Shown piece by piece: positions 19,808 through 28,942 of a DNA stretch of 64,000 nt. A program made the translations under genes and the position numbers. The stretch is taken from assembly GCF_000026145.1 (NCBI RefSeq), contig NC_009445.1:6881001-6945000 (forward strand). Reading direction: 5' to 3'. Numbering within the stretch: the first letter of the stretch is position 1; each line of letters begins with the position of its first letter. The notes under the pieces were generated by a model, which saw only the letters and a list, made by a program, of their open reading frames with translations, was not told where the DNA came from and searched no databases. This DNA is from Bradyrhizobium sp. ORS 278 (lineage in GTDB: Bacteria; Pseudomonadota; Alphaproteobacteria; Rhizobiales; Xanthobacteraceae).

Positions 19808-20536
19808 CTACAGATCGAAATTCGTCGGCAGCATCACGACATCCCGGATGGTCATGCCGCGCGGGCGGGTCAGCATGAAGAGGATGACGTCGGCGACCTC
19901 CGCGGGCTCCAGCAGGCTGCCGGACTCGCGCGCCTCCTTCAGCTTCTCGGCCGGCCAGTCCGCGATCAGGGCTGTGACCACCGGGCCGGGCGAGATCGCA
20001 CCGACGCGGATGCCATGCTTGAAGACCTGACGGCGCGTGGTCTGCACGAAACAGTCGATCGCCCATTTCGATGACGCGTAGACCGGCTCCCACGGCGTCG
20101 GGTAATGCGCGGCGAGCGAGCTGGTGACGATGATGTCGCCGGAGCCGCGCGCGATCATGTGCGGGAGCACGTCGCGGACGTTCTTCATGACGACGTTGAT
20201 ATTGAGATGGAGCATGCGGTCGATCGCGTCCGTCCTGGCATCGACCAGGTCGCCGCCAAGATAGCTGCCGGCATTGGCGTGGAAGATGTCGAGCCGGCCG
20301 GCTGCGTCCAGCACGCGAGGCAGCAGCGTGGCGCAATCCGTGGGATCGAGCAGGTCGATGACCACCGGAATGATTGCCTCGCCGTGCTGCTCGCGCAGGC
20401 GCGCCAGCGCCGCGGCATCGCGATCGATCATCACGACGCGCGCGCCGGCGGCCAGCATCGCCTCGCTGCTCGCGAGCCCGATGCCCGACGCCGCGCCGGT
20501 GACGGCAGCCACCTTGCCCTCGAGTTCCCTGCCCAT
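19808..20536 (-). CDS. Short-chain dehydrogenase/reductase
   Basis: A 242-residue NAD(P)-dependent oxidoreductase of the classical SDR type. The cofactor motif TGAASGIG is at about 15-22, NAG at about 90 (HANAGSYLGG), the catalytic Ser in VTSSLAAHY, and the catalytic pair in YASSK. It ends after PRGMTIRDVVMLPTNFDL, typical of YdfG-like members acting on hydroxy acids or small alcohols. Substrate is not predictable. It is divergent from the PLP-fold gene, with 108 bases between starts. Confidence 0.9.
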   Translation of the reverse strand: MGRELEGKVAAVTGAASGIGLASSEAMLAAGARVVMIDRDAAALARLREQHGEAIIPVVIDLLDPTDCATLLPRVLDAAGRLDIFHANAGSYLGGDLVDARTDAIDRMLHLNINVVMKNVRDVLPHMIARGSGDIIVTSSLAAHYPTPWEPVYASSKWAIDCFVQTTRRQVFKHGIRVGAISPGPVVTALIADWPAEKLKEARESGSLLEPAEVADVILFMLTRPRGMTIRDVVMLPTNFDL

Positions 20537-20644
20537 AGCATCCTCCCTTGTGCGCGCGCAGCCTAGCGCATTTCAAGCTCAGCCGCTCGTTTGGACCCAA
20601 CGTAGCGCCCGCGCGTTCCAGTCTGACCCCATTGAAAGAGCCCG

Positions 20645-21919
20645 ATGGAGACGATCGACGCCTATCTCGTCCGCAAACATCAGGAGCTGAAGCTCCTGAA
20701 CGGCTGCCTGCGGCGGCCGTGTCCCGTCCCTGTGCCGCGCACGGTCGACGAGGTCGTCAGGCAGAAGTTTCAGCTCGCGGCCGCGCTCAAGGCCGAGTAC
20801 GCGCTGAGCGACTGGACAGCGACGGAAACCGCCTGGTCGGACACCGAGGACCATCGCGCCGGACCGTTCGCCTTCGCTTACGACTATCAGCGCGCGGACC
20901 TCGACGTGCGCGGCCCGTCATTCTATTCGGTCGGCGACGACATTCGAGACACGATCTACACGATCTCGGGCATGGCCGCGATCGCGGCGCTGCTGCTGGC
21001 GACGCGGCCGGTGCTCGGCGAGGCGGACCTGCTGATGCTGCCGGGCTCCTATGGGGAGACCCAGGAGCTGGTCGACGCGCATGCGCGGCACCTGCGCCCG
21101 GTCACGGTGTCGCGCGACCTCGCCGATGTGCTGACGCAGCGATCGCGTTCACCGCGCCTGCTGCTGCTCGATTCCAGCGCGACCACCGCACGCTTCGAAG
21201 CTGTGCTCCACTGCCGACGTCCGGCGGTTGATCTCCTGATCTTCGACACGACCTGCTTTGCGAACGGTTCGGGGCGCATCCGACGCGTGCTCGCCTGGGC
21301 GCGGCGCTGGAACGTGCCGGTCGTGATGGTGCGGAGTCATACCAAGCTGGATTCGCTCGGCGCCGAATACGGCCGGTTGGGCTCGGTCGCCTTCATCGGG
21401 TCTGGCGTCGAGCAGCGCGCGCCGCTCGCCGCCTTGCCGGAGGAAATGCGCAACGCCATGAGGCTGCTCGGCGGCGCAGCCCTGCCCACGCATTTCCCGC
21501 CCTTTGTCGGCACGGAGCCTTACCGCGATCTGACAGGCAAACGCACGGCCGCCATTCTGCGGAACAGCCGCCGCGCGCGTCGCCGGTTTGCGACGACGCT
21601 GCGCGGCCTGACCGCGGAGCTCGACTTCGCGCACGGCCTCTACGTCACGCTCGCGAGCCGCGATACGCTGGACGAAGCCACGGCGCGGCAAGCCGCGGCC
21701 GTCATGAGCGACGACCTCCGCCGCGCCGGCCTGCCGATCCGCCACGCCGGCAGCTTCGGCTTCGACTTCGCCGCGACCGAATGGTTTCACGACGCCACTA
21801 CAGACCGCTACAGCGTTCGCGTGGCGGTGCCCGATCTTCCGACGACGCTTTGGGACGAGCTGACCGACGCGATCGCCGCCTGGTGGTCGGCGCACCAGGG
21901 TCGATCCGCCGCGGCGTGA
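20645..21919 (+). CDS. Divergent PLP-dependent fold-type I protein, Cys/Met-metabolism-like
   Basis: A 424-residue cytoplasmic protein that I cannot name. Three landmarks fit the Cys/Met-metabolism PLP family: the cofactor-phosphate region YTISGMAAIAALLLA near 110, the aspartate segment DLLIFDTTCFA near 200, and the probable Schiff-base lysine in VRSHTKLDS near 235. These resemble SSGMAA, VVDNTFA and SxTKY in cystathionine-synthase relatives. The rest is divergent, and the glycines that usually follow the lysine are altered. The substrate-binding-protein gene follows after 64 bases in the same direction. That suggests a role tied to an imported amine, amino acid or peptide; this is inference. 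Confidence 0.6.
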   Translation: METIDAYLVRKHQELKLLNGCLRRPCPVPVPRTVDEVVRQKFQLAAALKAEYALSDWTATETAWSDTEDHRAGPFAFAYDYQRADLDVRGPSFYSVGDDIRDTIYTISGMAAIAALLLATRPVLGEADLLMLPGSYGETQELVDAHARHLRPVTVSRDLADVLTQRSRSPRLLLLDSSATTARFEAVLHCRRPAVDLLIFDTTCFANGSGRIRRVLAWARRWNVPVVMVRSHTKLDSLGAEYGRLGSVAFIGSGVEQRAPLAALPEEMRNAMRLLGGAALPTHFPPFVGTEPYRDLTGKRTAAILRNSRRARRRFATTLRGLTAELDFAHGLYVTLASRDTLDEATARQAAAVMSDDLRRAGLPIRHAGSFGFDFAATEWFHDATTDRYSVRVAVPDLPTTLWDELTDAIAAWWSAHQGRSAAA

Positions 21920-21983
21920 GCGCGCGGCATGGCATGCGCCTTGCCTCCACAGCTGCAACCGATCGTGCCGCAGGGAGGTCTCA

Positions 21984-23603
21984 ATGAGCAGCTCGTATGT
22001 CGATGTCACACGCCGCAGCGTCGTTCTCGGCGGATTGGGGGCTGCCGGCGTGAGCGCGCTCGGGCCGCGCATCGCGCAAGCGCAAGGCCGCGCCGAAACG
22101 CTGCTGGTGGTGCAGGAACTCGGGCCGAACTCGCTGGACATGCAGGGCGTGGGCTCGAACCAAACGGTCAACGGTCTCGCCTGGAACTGCTATGACCGGC
22201 TGCTGAGCTACGCGGCGAAGACGCTGCCGGACGGCACCATCTCGTACGATCGCGCCACCTTGGCGCCGGAGCTCGCCGAGAGCTGGGAGGTCGCCGCCGA
22301 CGGCATGTCCTGCACCTTCAAGCTGCGCAACGACGCAACCTTTCACGACGGCACGCCGGTGACGGCCAAGGATGTGAAATGGTCGTTCGATCGCGCCGTC
22401 TCGGTTGGTGGCTTTCCGACCTTCCAGATGTCGGCGGGCTCGCTGGAGAAGCCGGAGCAGTTCGTCTTGGTCGACGATCACACCTTCCGCATCGACTACA
22501 TCCGCAAGGACAAGATGCTGCTGTTCAATGTCGCGGTGGTCGTGCCCTTCGTGATCAATTCGGAGCTCGCGAAGAAGAACGCGACGCCCGAGGACCCGTG
22601 GGCGCTGGCCTGGCTGAAGAACAACGAGGCCGGCGGCGGCGCCTACAAGGTGGAGAGCTGGAAGGCCGGCACCGAGACGATCCTGAGCCGGTTCGACGGC
22701 TGGAGGTGCGGCCCGCTGCCGAAGATCAAGCGCGTCATCGCGCGCGACATTCCCTCCGCCGGCACGCGGCGGGCGATGCTCGAGCGCGGCGATGCCGACC
22801 TCTCCAGCGGCTTTGCGCCGCGCGACTTCGACCAGTTGATCAAGGAGGGCAAGGTCAAGGTCACGGGCGTTCCGATCCCGAACGCGCTGTGGTACGTCGC
22901 ACTGAACACGGCCAGGCCGCCATTCGACAATGTCAAGCTGCGCCAGGCGATCGCCTGGGCAATGCCCTATGAACAGATCCAATCCAGCGCGTTCTTCGGC
23001 CGCGCGGTGCCGATGTATGGCGGCAAGGCTGAGGTGGAGAAGCCGGTATGGCCGCAGCCGTTCCCTTATGTCACCGACCTCGACAAGGCCAAGGCGCTGA
23101 TGAAGGAGGCCGGATTCGAAGGCCTGGAGACGACCTTGTCGCTCGACGCCGGCACCGCGACAGTCGGCGAGCCCACCGCGATCCTGATCCAGGAGAACCT
23201 CGCCAAGATCGGCATCAAGGCGGGCATCGAGAAGATTCCCGGTGCCAACTGGCGCACGACCTTGAACAAGAAGGAGCTTCCGATGGCGCTCAACCGGTTC
23301 TCGGGCTGGCTCGATTATCCCGAATACTACTTCTATTGGAATTTCCACGGCCGCAATTCGATCTTCAACATCTCGTCCTACCAGAGCAAGGAGATGGACG
23401 CGCTGATCGACAAGGCGCGCTTCACGACGGATGCGGCGGAGTACGAGGCGACGGTGAAGGAGTTCATCGCACTGTGCATGCGCGAGGTTCCGGTGGTGCC
23501 GCTCAACCAGCCGATCCACGACGTCGCCATGCAGAAAGCGGTGAGCGGCTACGAGTTCTGGTTCCACCGCGAGCCGGACTATCGGCAGTTCGCGAAGGGG
23601 TAG
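21984..23603 (+). CDS. ABC transporter periplasmic substrate-binding protein, family 5 (peptide/opine/nickel type)
   Basis: A 539-residue exported protein. The N-terminus has a twin-arginine-like signal (VTRRSVVLGGLGAAG) ending near AQAQG, so it is likely exported folded by Tat. The body is a family-5 solute-binding protein with PELAESWEVAADGMSCTFKLR, FHDGTPVTAKDVKWSFDR and a C-terminal REVPVVPLNQP segment. No permease or ATPase genes are adjacent, so it is either an orphan or served by components elsewhere. It is preceded by the PLP-fold gene and followed by a large palindrome that may end transcription. Confidence 0.92.
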   Translation: MSSSYVDVTRRSVVLGGLGAAGVSALGPRIAQAQGRAETLLVVQELGPNSLDMQGVGSNQTVNGLAWNCYDRLLSYAAKTLPDGTISYDRATLAPELAESWEVAADGMSCTFKLRNDATFHDGTPVTAKDVKWSFDRAVSVGGFPTFQMSAGSLEKPEQFVLVDDHTFRIDYIRKDKMLLFNVAVVVPFVINSELAKKNATPEDPWALAWLKNNEAGGGAYKVESWKAGTETILSRFDGWRCGPLPKIKRVIARDIPSAGTRRAMLERGDADLSSGFAPRDFDQLIKEGKVKVTGVPIPNALWYVALNTARPPFDNVKLRQAIAWAMPYEQIQSSAFFGRAVPMYGGKAEVEKPVWPQPFPYVTDLDKAKALMKEAGFEGLETTLSLDAGTATVGEPTAILIQENLAKIGIKAGIEKIPGANWRTTLNKKELPMALNRFSGWLDYPEYYFYWNFHGRNSIFNISSYQSKEMDALIDKARFTTDAAEYEATVKEFIALCMREVPVVPLNQPIHDVAMQKAVSGYEFWFHREPDYRQFAKG

Positions 23604-23700
23604 CGTGTTGGTCGGGAAAGACCGAGGTAACGCGCTCGGCCACATGATCACCTCTCGCCACGCTGGCGACATACTCTATCCCTTCCAGTCCACAACGGTG

Positions 23701-23864
23701 GTGCACCCTCTCCCCTTGTGGGAGAGGGTGGCATGAGCGAGCGAAGCTCGATCATGCCGGGTGAGGGGTCTCTTTCCGCGAATTCCCGTGCCGATAGAGA
23801 CCCCTCACCCGGCTTCGATGCTTCGCATCGAAGCCACCCTCTCCCACAAGGGGAGAGGGTGCAC
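23701..23864. repeat. Nested palindromic repeat with 32-bp perfect arms
   Basis: Outer arms 23701-23732 and 23833-23864 are exact reverse complements. Inside them 23757-23773 and 23796-23812 form a second perfect 17-bp pair. Further small hairpins (GCGAAGCTCG and GCTTCGATGCTTCGCATCGAAGC) lie between. The arm unit CCCTCTCCCC is shared with the elements near 31940-32090 and 52442-52610. It lies between convergent genes and could act as a bidirectional terminator. Confidence 0.85.
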
Positions 23865-23930
23865 CGTAGTTGGGGCTCGCAGAGTGTTGCAATGAACAAG
23901 TGAGATTTAGTTCGGCTCGCGGTGCGCCCC

Positions 23931-24944
23931 TCACAGCCACCCGCGGCGGCGGAACTGCCAGTACAGCGTGCTGCAGACGACCGCAATGAAGCCGAGCACG
24001 GCGTAGTAGCCGTACTGCCATTTCAGCTCCGGCATGTGCTCGAAATTCATGCCGTAGATGCCGGCCACCGCCGTCGGCACCGCGAGGATCGCGGCCCAGG
24101 CCGCCAGGCGGCGGGCGATGTCGGTCTGCTGCGCCTGTCCCGCCATCATGCTGGCCTCGAACACGAAGGCGAGGATCTCGCGCAGCGAATCCGCATCCTC
24201 CTCGGCGCGCTTGGCATGGTCGAGCACGTCGCGGAACAGCGGCGCCATCTCGGCGTCGATCGCGACATTGTCGACATGTTCCAGCCGCTTGCAGACGTCG
24301 ACCACGGGGCCGACGGCGCGGCGGAGCCGCAGCAGGTCGCGCCTGAGACGATAGAGCCGGTCCACCTCGTGGCGCGCCAGCGGCCGCTGCAGCACGACCT
24401 CCTCCAGGGTCTCGACCTCGGCCATGATGCTCTCGGTGACGGGGCGGTAGTTGTCGACGATGAAATCGAGGATCGCATAGAGGATGTAGTCCTCGCCCTT
24501 GGCGAGCGAGCCCGGGCAGCTCTCGCAGCGCTCGCGCACCGCGCCATAGGAGGTCGAGGCGCCGTGCCGCACCGACACGACGAAACCGGGGCCGACGAAG
24601 ATATGGGTCTCACCGAAGATGATGTGCTCCTTGACGAGCTGCGCGGTGCGCGCGACGACGAACAGCGCATCACCATAGCGCTCGACCTTCGGCTGCTGAT
24701 GCGCCTTAGAGGCGTCCTCGATCGCGAGCTCATGCAGGTTGAACTGATCGGCGATCCGCTGCAGCAGCGCCGCATCCGGCTCGTGCAGCCCGATCCAGAC
24801 GACATGTCCCGGCTTGCGGCTCCATGCGCCGGCCTCGTCGATCGCGATATCGGCGACGCGGCGGCCGTTGGCATAAACGCCGGCCGCGACCACGCCAGGC
24901 TCGCGACGCGCGTCGGCCGGTGACTGGATTGTGACGTGGCGCAT
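23931..24944 (-). CDS. corA: CorA-family magnesium/cobalt transporter
   Basis: A 337-residue inner-membrane channel for divalent cations. A long cytoplasmic N-terminal domain is followed by two C-terminal membrane segments. The first ends in the signature YGMNFEHMPEL, and the second is YYAVLGFIAVVCSTLYW. The start at 24944 is favoured because a GGAG sits eight bases upstream. An in-frame ATG at 25007 overlaps the kinase stop as TGATG and would add 21 residues. It lies directly downstream of the LOV kinase on the same strand, so the two are probably cotranscribed. Confidence 0.93.
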   Translation of the reverse strand: MRHVTIQSPADARREPGVVAAGVYANGRRVADIAIDEAGAWSRKPGHVVWIGLHEPDAALLQRIADQFNLHELAIEDASKAHQQPKVERYGDALFVVARTAQLVKEHIIFGETHIFVGPGFVVSVRHGASTSYGAVRERCESCPGSLAKGEDYILYAILDFIVDNYRPVTESIMAEVETLEEVVLQRPLARHEVDRLYRLRRDLLRLRRAVGPVVDVCKRLEHVDNVAIDAEMAPLFRDVLDHAKRAEEDADSLREILAFVFEASMMAGQAQQTDIARRLAAWAAILAVPTAVAGIYGMNFEHMPELKWQYGYYAVLGFIAVVCSTLYWQFRRRGWL

Positions 24945-25006
24945 GCCGGGTTCTCCGCTCTCGACAGCGACTTTCGACGCGAGGAGTCGCCGGGTCAAGC
25001 GCTGCA

Positions 25007-26611
25007 TCAGGTCACGCCGGTCGGGCCGTCGAGCAACTGCCGGACGCGACGCACCAGATCGGTGCGGCGGTACGGCTTGTTGATGATTTCGAACTCGCCG
25101 ATATTGGCGTCGGCCCGCTCGACCGCCGCATCGGAATAGCCGGTCGTGAGCAGCACCTTCAGCTTCGGCTGGCGCTTGCGCGCTTCGCGCGCCAGCACCG
25201 TGCCGTTCATGCCGCCGGGCATCACGAGATCGGTGAACAGGAGATCGAATCGGATCTCGGAATCCAAAAGCTCCAGCGCCGCATGCGCGTTGGTCGCGAC
25301 CTCGGTGCGATAGCCGAAATCCTCCAGGATCGAGCGCGCGAGCTCGGCGACATCGGTGCGGTCCTCGACGATCAGGATACGCTCGCTGCCCGTGCGGTCC
25401 ATCGCCATCGGCGTCCGCACGGCCGGCACGGCGATCGCCTGCTCGGTCGCCGGAAACAACAGCTGCACCGTGGTGCCGAGGCCGACCTCGCTGTAGATAT
25501 AGGTGCTGCCGCCCGACTGGCGCGTGAAGCCGTAGACCATCGCAAGCCCGAGCCCGGTGCCCTTGCCCTCGTCCTTGGTGGTGAAGAACGGCTCGGCGAC
25601 GCGCGCCAGAATGTGGTGCGGAATGCCGACGCCGTCGTCGGACACCTTGAGCGCGACGTAGCGTCCGGACTTGGGCACGCCGAACTGCAGGATGTCCTCG
25701 TCCGCGATGTCCTTGTTCTCGGTGCGGATGGTGAGCGTGCCGCCATGCGGCATCGCATCGCGCGCATTGACGAACAGGTTGAGCAGCGCGACCTCCGCCT
25801 GGGTCTGGTCGACGCGGCTGTTCCACAGATCCGGCTGCGCCTTGACGACGATGCGCACGCTCTCGCCGAGCGTATGCCGCGCCATCTGCACCATCGTCTC
25901 GATCATGTTGTTGAGGTTGATGGGACGGCTGTCGAGCCGCTGCTTGCGCGCGAACGACAGCAGCTGCTGCGTCAGGGTCGCGGCGCGGTTGGCCGCCGTG
26001 CGGATGTTGTCGACGGCACGGCGGTGGCGCGGCGCCAGCTCGCTCACGGCTCCCTGCAGGGTCTCGGTGTAGCCGATGATCACCTGCAGGATGTTGTTGA
26101 AGTCGTGGGCGATGCCGCCGGTCAGCTGGCCGATCGCCTCCATCTTCTGCGACTGCACCAGCGCGCTCTCGGCATCGCGCCGGCGCGAGACGTCGAGCTG
26201 CGAGCCGAAGAAGTACACGAGGTCGCCGTTGCGGTTGTAGACCGGGCTGATGAACAGCGCGTTCCAGAACGCCGCGCCGTTCTTGCGATAGTTCAGAACC
26301 TCCACCGCGATGTCCTGGCGGTTGGCGATCGCGGTGCGCACGGCGTCGATGGTGTCGCGGTCCGTATCGGGCCCTTGCAGGAAGCGGCAATTCGAGCCGA
26401 CGATCTCCGTCAGGCCGTAGCCGGTCATCTCCAGGAACGCGCGGTTGGCGAACAGGATCGGATTGTCGTTCTGGCGCGGATCAGTGACGATCATCGGCAT
26501 GCGCGTCGTTTCGACGGCCGCGAAGAAGATGTCGTGGTGCTCGGTCGAAAGGTCGGACGCATCGCCGCTGTCGACGACCGCGCGATCGCGCTGCGGCTTG
26601 TGGTCTGACAT
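25007..26611 (-). CDS. LOV-domain hybrid histidine kinase (predicted blue-light sensor)
   Basis: A 534-residue soluble sensor kinase. Residues about 28-140 form a PAS domain of the LOV type. The motif GSNCRFLQ places the photoactive Cys at 75. The flavin-contacting residues in NYRKNG, FWNAL and GSQLDV are all retained. It is followed by a HisKA segment with the phospho-accepting His at about 169 (GGIAHDFNN), an ATPase domain with DDGVGIP and GTGLGLAMV, and a C-terminal receiver from about 411 with the acceptor Asp near 461 (LFTDLVMPG). The start at 26611 was chosen by homology and an AGGA site. No separate response-regulator gene is adjacent. corA follows at once. Confidence 0.92.
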   Translation of the reverse strand: MSDHKPQRDRAVVDSGDASDLSTEHHDIFFAAVETTRMPMIVTDPRQNDNPILFANRAFLEMTGYGLTEIVGSNCRFLQGPDTDRDTIDAVRTAIANRQDIAVEVLNYRKNGAAFWNALFISPVYNRNGDLVYFFGSQLDVSRRRDAESALVQSQKMEAIGQLTGGIAHDFNNILQVIIGYTETLQGAVSELAPRHRRAVDNIRTAANRAATLTQQLLSFARKQRLDSRPINLNNMIETMVQMARHTLGESVRIVVKAQPDLWNSRVDQTQAEVALLNLFVNARDAMPHGGTLTIRTENKDIADEDILQFGVPKSGRYVALKVSDDGVGIPHHILARVAEPFFTTKDEGKGTGLGLAMVYGFTRQSGGSTYIYSEVGLGTTVQLLFPATEQAIAVPAVRTPMAMDRTGSERILIVEDRTDVAELARSILEDFGYRTEVATNAHAALELLDSEIRFDLLFTDLVMPGGMNGTVLAREARKRQPKLKVLLTTGYSDAAVERADANIGEFEIINKPYRRTDLVRRVRQLLDGPTGVT

Positions 26612-26844
26612 TCTCGTCCTGCTCCGCCTCTCATGGTTACGGCCAACATGGCCTTGCTGCATCCGTGGGCCGGGACGCGCCCGTCTGATATGCCGCTCGG
26701 CGAGATCCGGTTCCCGAATGCCAGCCGTGCGCCCGTTTGACGGAACCGTGACATGCGCCGGCGGGCCGGCCGCGCTTGCGCCTTGGCAGCAAGTGTGGTG
26801 ATTTTCCGCTGCCGGTCGTTGTTTCCAGGACGTTCGGAAGGCAT

Positions 26845-27759
26845 ATGCGCACAGTCAGGCAGGAGGCGGCTCTCGTCGACGGTTTGTGGTCGTCACATCT
26901 CGTCGCAACGACATCGTTCGAGAGCGCGTCGGGCGCGATGCTGCGTCATTGCCGCTCTGACGATCTCGAAGAGATCAACGGTCCCTGCATCGACGCCACG
27001 ATGTTCTGCCTGCAGCTGCGACCGACCTCGGTCACGATCTGGCAGAACGAGCGTCAGGTCCATGACGGTCCGGTACCGATCGGTCTGTGGCAGGCGCATG
27101 CGCCGGGCGACAGCTTCCGCGCCGCGCGAGGAACCGGCTTCGAGTGCATTCGCCTGATGCTATCGAACGGCGCGCTGGCGCAAGGTCTCGCGCAATTCGG
27201 CTGCCACGCCGCCGCCTCGCAGATCGAGTTCGCGAGTGTCGGTCACGACCCCAATGGCGTCCTGCTGTCGCTGTCCCGCGAGCTGCGGCGCGCGCTTCTC
27301 GGCAGCAGCGGCTCCGCGGTCGAACAATCCTACCTGGAAAGCCTGGCGACCACACTGTTCGGGCATCTGTTGATCCACCACTCGAATCGCGCAGACGCAG
27401 CGTTCGCCAAGCCGCTGCGTGGCAACCCCCGCATCGAGGATCGGCGGCTCAGGCAGCTCGTCGACTATTTCGACAGCCGGCTCGGCGAGAGTCTCTCGGT
27501 GGCGGACCTCGCCGCATTTCTCGATCTGTCGGTACCGCATCTGACAGAGCTGTTCCGGCGCGGGCTCGGCAGCTCGCCCTATCGCTGGATGATGCAGCGT
27601 CGGATCGAGCGCGCCCGCGCGCTGCTCGCCGAGCGCGATCACTCCATCACCGATATCGCTCTCGCGCTCGGGTTCGCGTCGTCGCAGCATTTCGCCACGG
27701 CGTTTCGCAAGGCCTGCGGCCTGACACCATCGGAATACCGCAAGCAGCTGTCGTCCTGA
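26845..27759 (+). CDS. AraC-family transcriptional regulator
   Basis: A 304-residue regulator. The C-terminal 100 residues carry two helix-turn-helix motifs: LSVADLAAFLDLSVPHLTELFRR and SITDIALALGFASSQHFATAFRK. They are followed by the typical GLTPSEYRK. The N-terminal sensor domain is unassigned. The ATG at 26845 is chosen because of a GGAAGG site just upstream; the frame is open further out. It is divergent from the LOV kinase with 233 bases between, and no obvious target gene follows it. Confidence 0.9.
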   Translation: MRTVRQEAALVDGLWSSHLVATTSFESASGAMLRHCRSDDLEEINGPCIDATMFCLQLRPTSVTIWQNERQVHDGPVPIGLWQAHAPGDSFRAARGTGFECIRLMLSNGALAQGLAQFGCHAAASQIEFASVGHDPNGVLLSLSRELRRALLGSSGSAVEQSYLESLATTLFGHLLIHHSNRADAAFAKPLRGNPRIEDRRLRQLVDYFDSRLGESLSVADLAAFLDLSVPHLTELFRRGLGSSPYRWMMQRRIERARALLAERDHSITDIALALGFASSQHFATAFRKACGLTPSEYRKQLSS

Positions 27760-27965
27760 CGAAGCCTGGCGTTCGGCGCGAAGCCGGCCAGCGGATTTTG
27801 TACATGGTCCGCGATCCGTGAACGCGCGTCGCATGGCTCGCTCGCATAGTCGCAGCGCTGGCCGGCACGAATAGCCCGGCGCGTGCTGCAGCGTCACCCC
27901 GGCTTCGGCCGGGCTCCCCAGCGCGCCGGCCGGCGCCTTCGTTCCCGCTCATCAGGGTCGCGCCG

Positions 27966-28886
27966 ATGGAGATGCATCAGGTCCGTTACTTCCTCACCGT
28001 CGCCAAGCTTCTGAATTTTTCCCGTGCCGCCGATGAATGCAACGTGACGCAGCCGTCGCTGTCGCGCGCCATCAAGCAGCTGGAGGCGGAGATTGGCGGC
28101 GAGCTGTTCGTGCGAGGACCACCGTCGGCACGACTGACCGCGCTCGGCCACGCCGTGCATCCTGCGCTGAAGCAGTGCTACGACGCCGCGCTCGGCGCGC
28201 GGGCGGTGGCGATCTCGATGAGGCAGCGACCGCAGACCAGCCTTCGCCTGGCCCTCACCGAATCGATCGATCTGGCTCCCGTCATTCCTCACATCCAGCG
28301 CATCCGCAACCGCTTCGAGCATCTCGACCTGACCGTTCAGCGCGGCGACGGCGCCAAGGCCGCGGCGATGCTGCAAGACGGGGACGTCGAGCTGGTCATC
28401 GCGGCGGATCTGCACAAGGCGGGCTCTCATCTCCACCAGCTGCCGCTGTTCACCGAGGGATTCGACCTCGTGGTCCACACGCAGCACCGGCTCGCAGGCC
28501 GGCCGCTGGTTCCAGCCATGGAGCTTTGCCGGGAGCCGTTGCTGGTCGGAGCCTATTGCGAGCATACGCCGGGCATCCTCGAAGGGCTGAGACGCCACGG
28601 CGTCGGTGCGATCCGTGCGGGCGAGGTCCACGCCGAGCGCGATCTGCTCGGGCTCGTCGCAGCCGGCCTCGGCGTCGCGCTCCTGCCACGCAGCGCGCAG
28701 CTGCCGGCGGGATTGCGCCGCATCGCCATTGCCGGTCTTGCGATCGAGCGAACGGTGAGCCTCTACAGCCTGGCAGGACGTCCCTGGAGCAGGATCGGCG
28801 CCGCCGTCATCAACCAGATCAGACGATCCCGGACCGATAGGCCGCAGCGACGCGCACCGCTCGACGCTGCCGGTGAAAACCCGTAG
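27966..28886 (+). CDS. LysR-family transcriptional regulator
   Basis: A 306-residue regulator with an N-terminal winged helix (MEMHQVRYFLTVAKLLNFSR then CNVTQPSLSRAIKQLE) and a periplasmic-binding-protein-like effector domain. The domain order and length are typical. The SDR gene begins 56 bases downstream in the same direction, so the two may form one unit. I see no strong T-N11-A palindrome that I would call as its operator. The effector is unknown. Confidence 0.93.
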   Translation: MEMHQVRYFLTVAKLLNFSRAADECNVTQPSLSRAIKQLEAEIGGELFVRGPPSARLTALGHAVHPALKQCYDAALGARAVAISMRQRPQTSLRLALTESIDLAPVIPHIQRIRNRFEHLDLTVQRGDGAKAAAMLQDGDVELVIAADLHKAGSHLHQLPLFTEGFDLVVHTQHRLAGRPLVPAMELCREPLLVGAYCEHTPGILEGLRRHGVGAIRAGEVHAERDLLGLVAAGLGVALLPRSAQLPAGLRRIAIAGLAIERTVSLYSLAGRPWSRIGAAVINQIRRSRTDRPQRRAPLDAAGENP

Positions 28887-28942
28887 AGACGGTGCCCGGC
28901 AATAGGCGCGGCGAGCCGCGCACCGCATCGGGAGTTTTCGCC

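Noticed and set aside
23701..23864. CRISPR-like array
   Set aside because: The repeats are inverted, not direct, with no regular spacers; no cas genes occur in the window.
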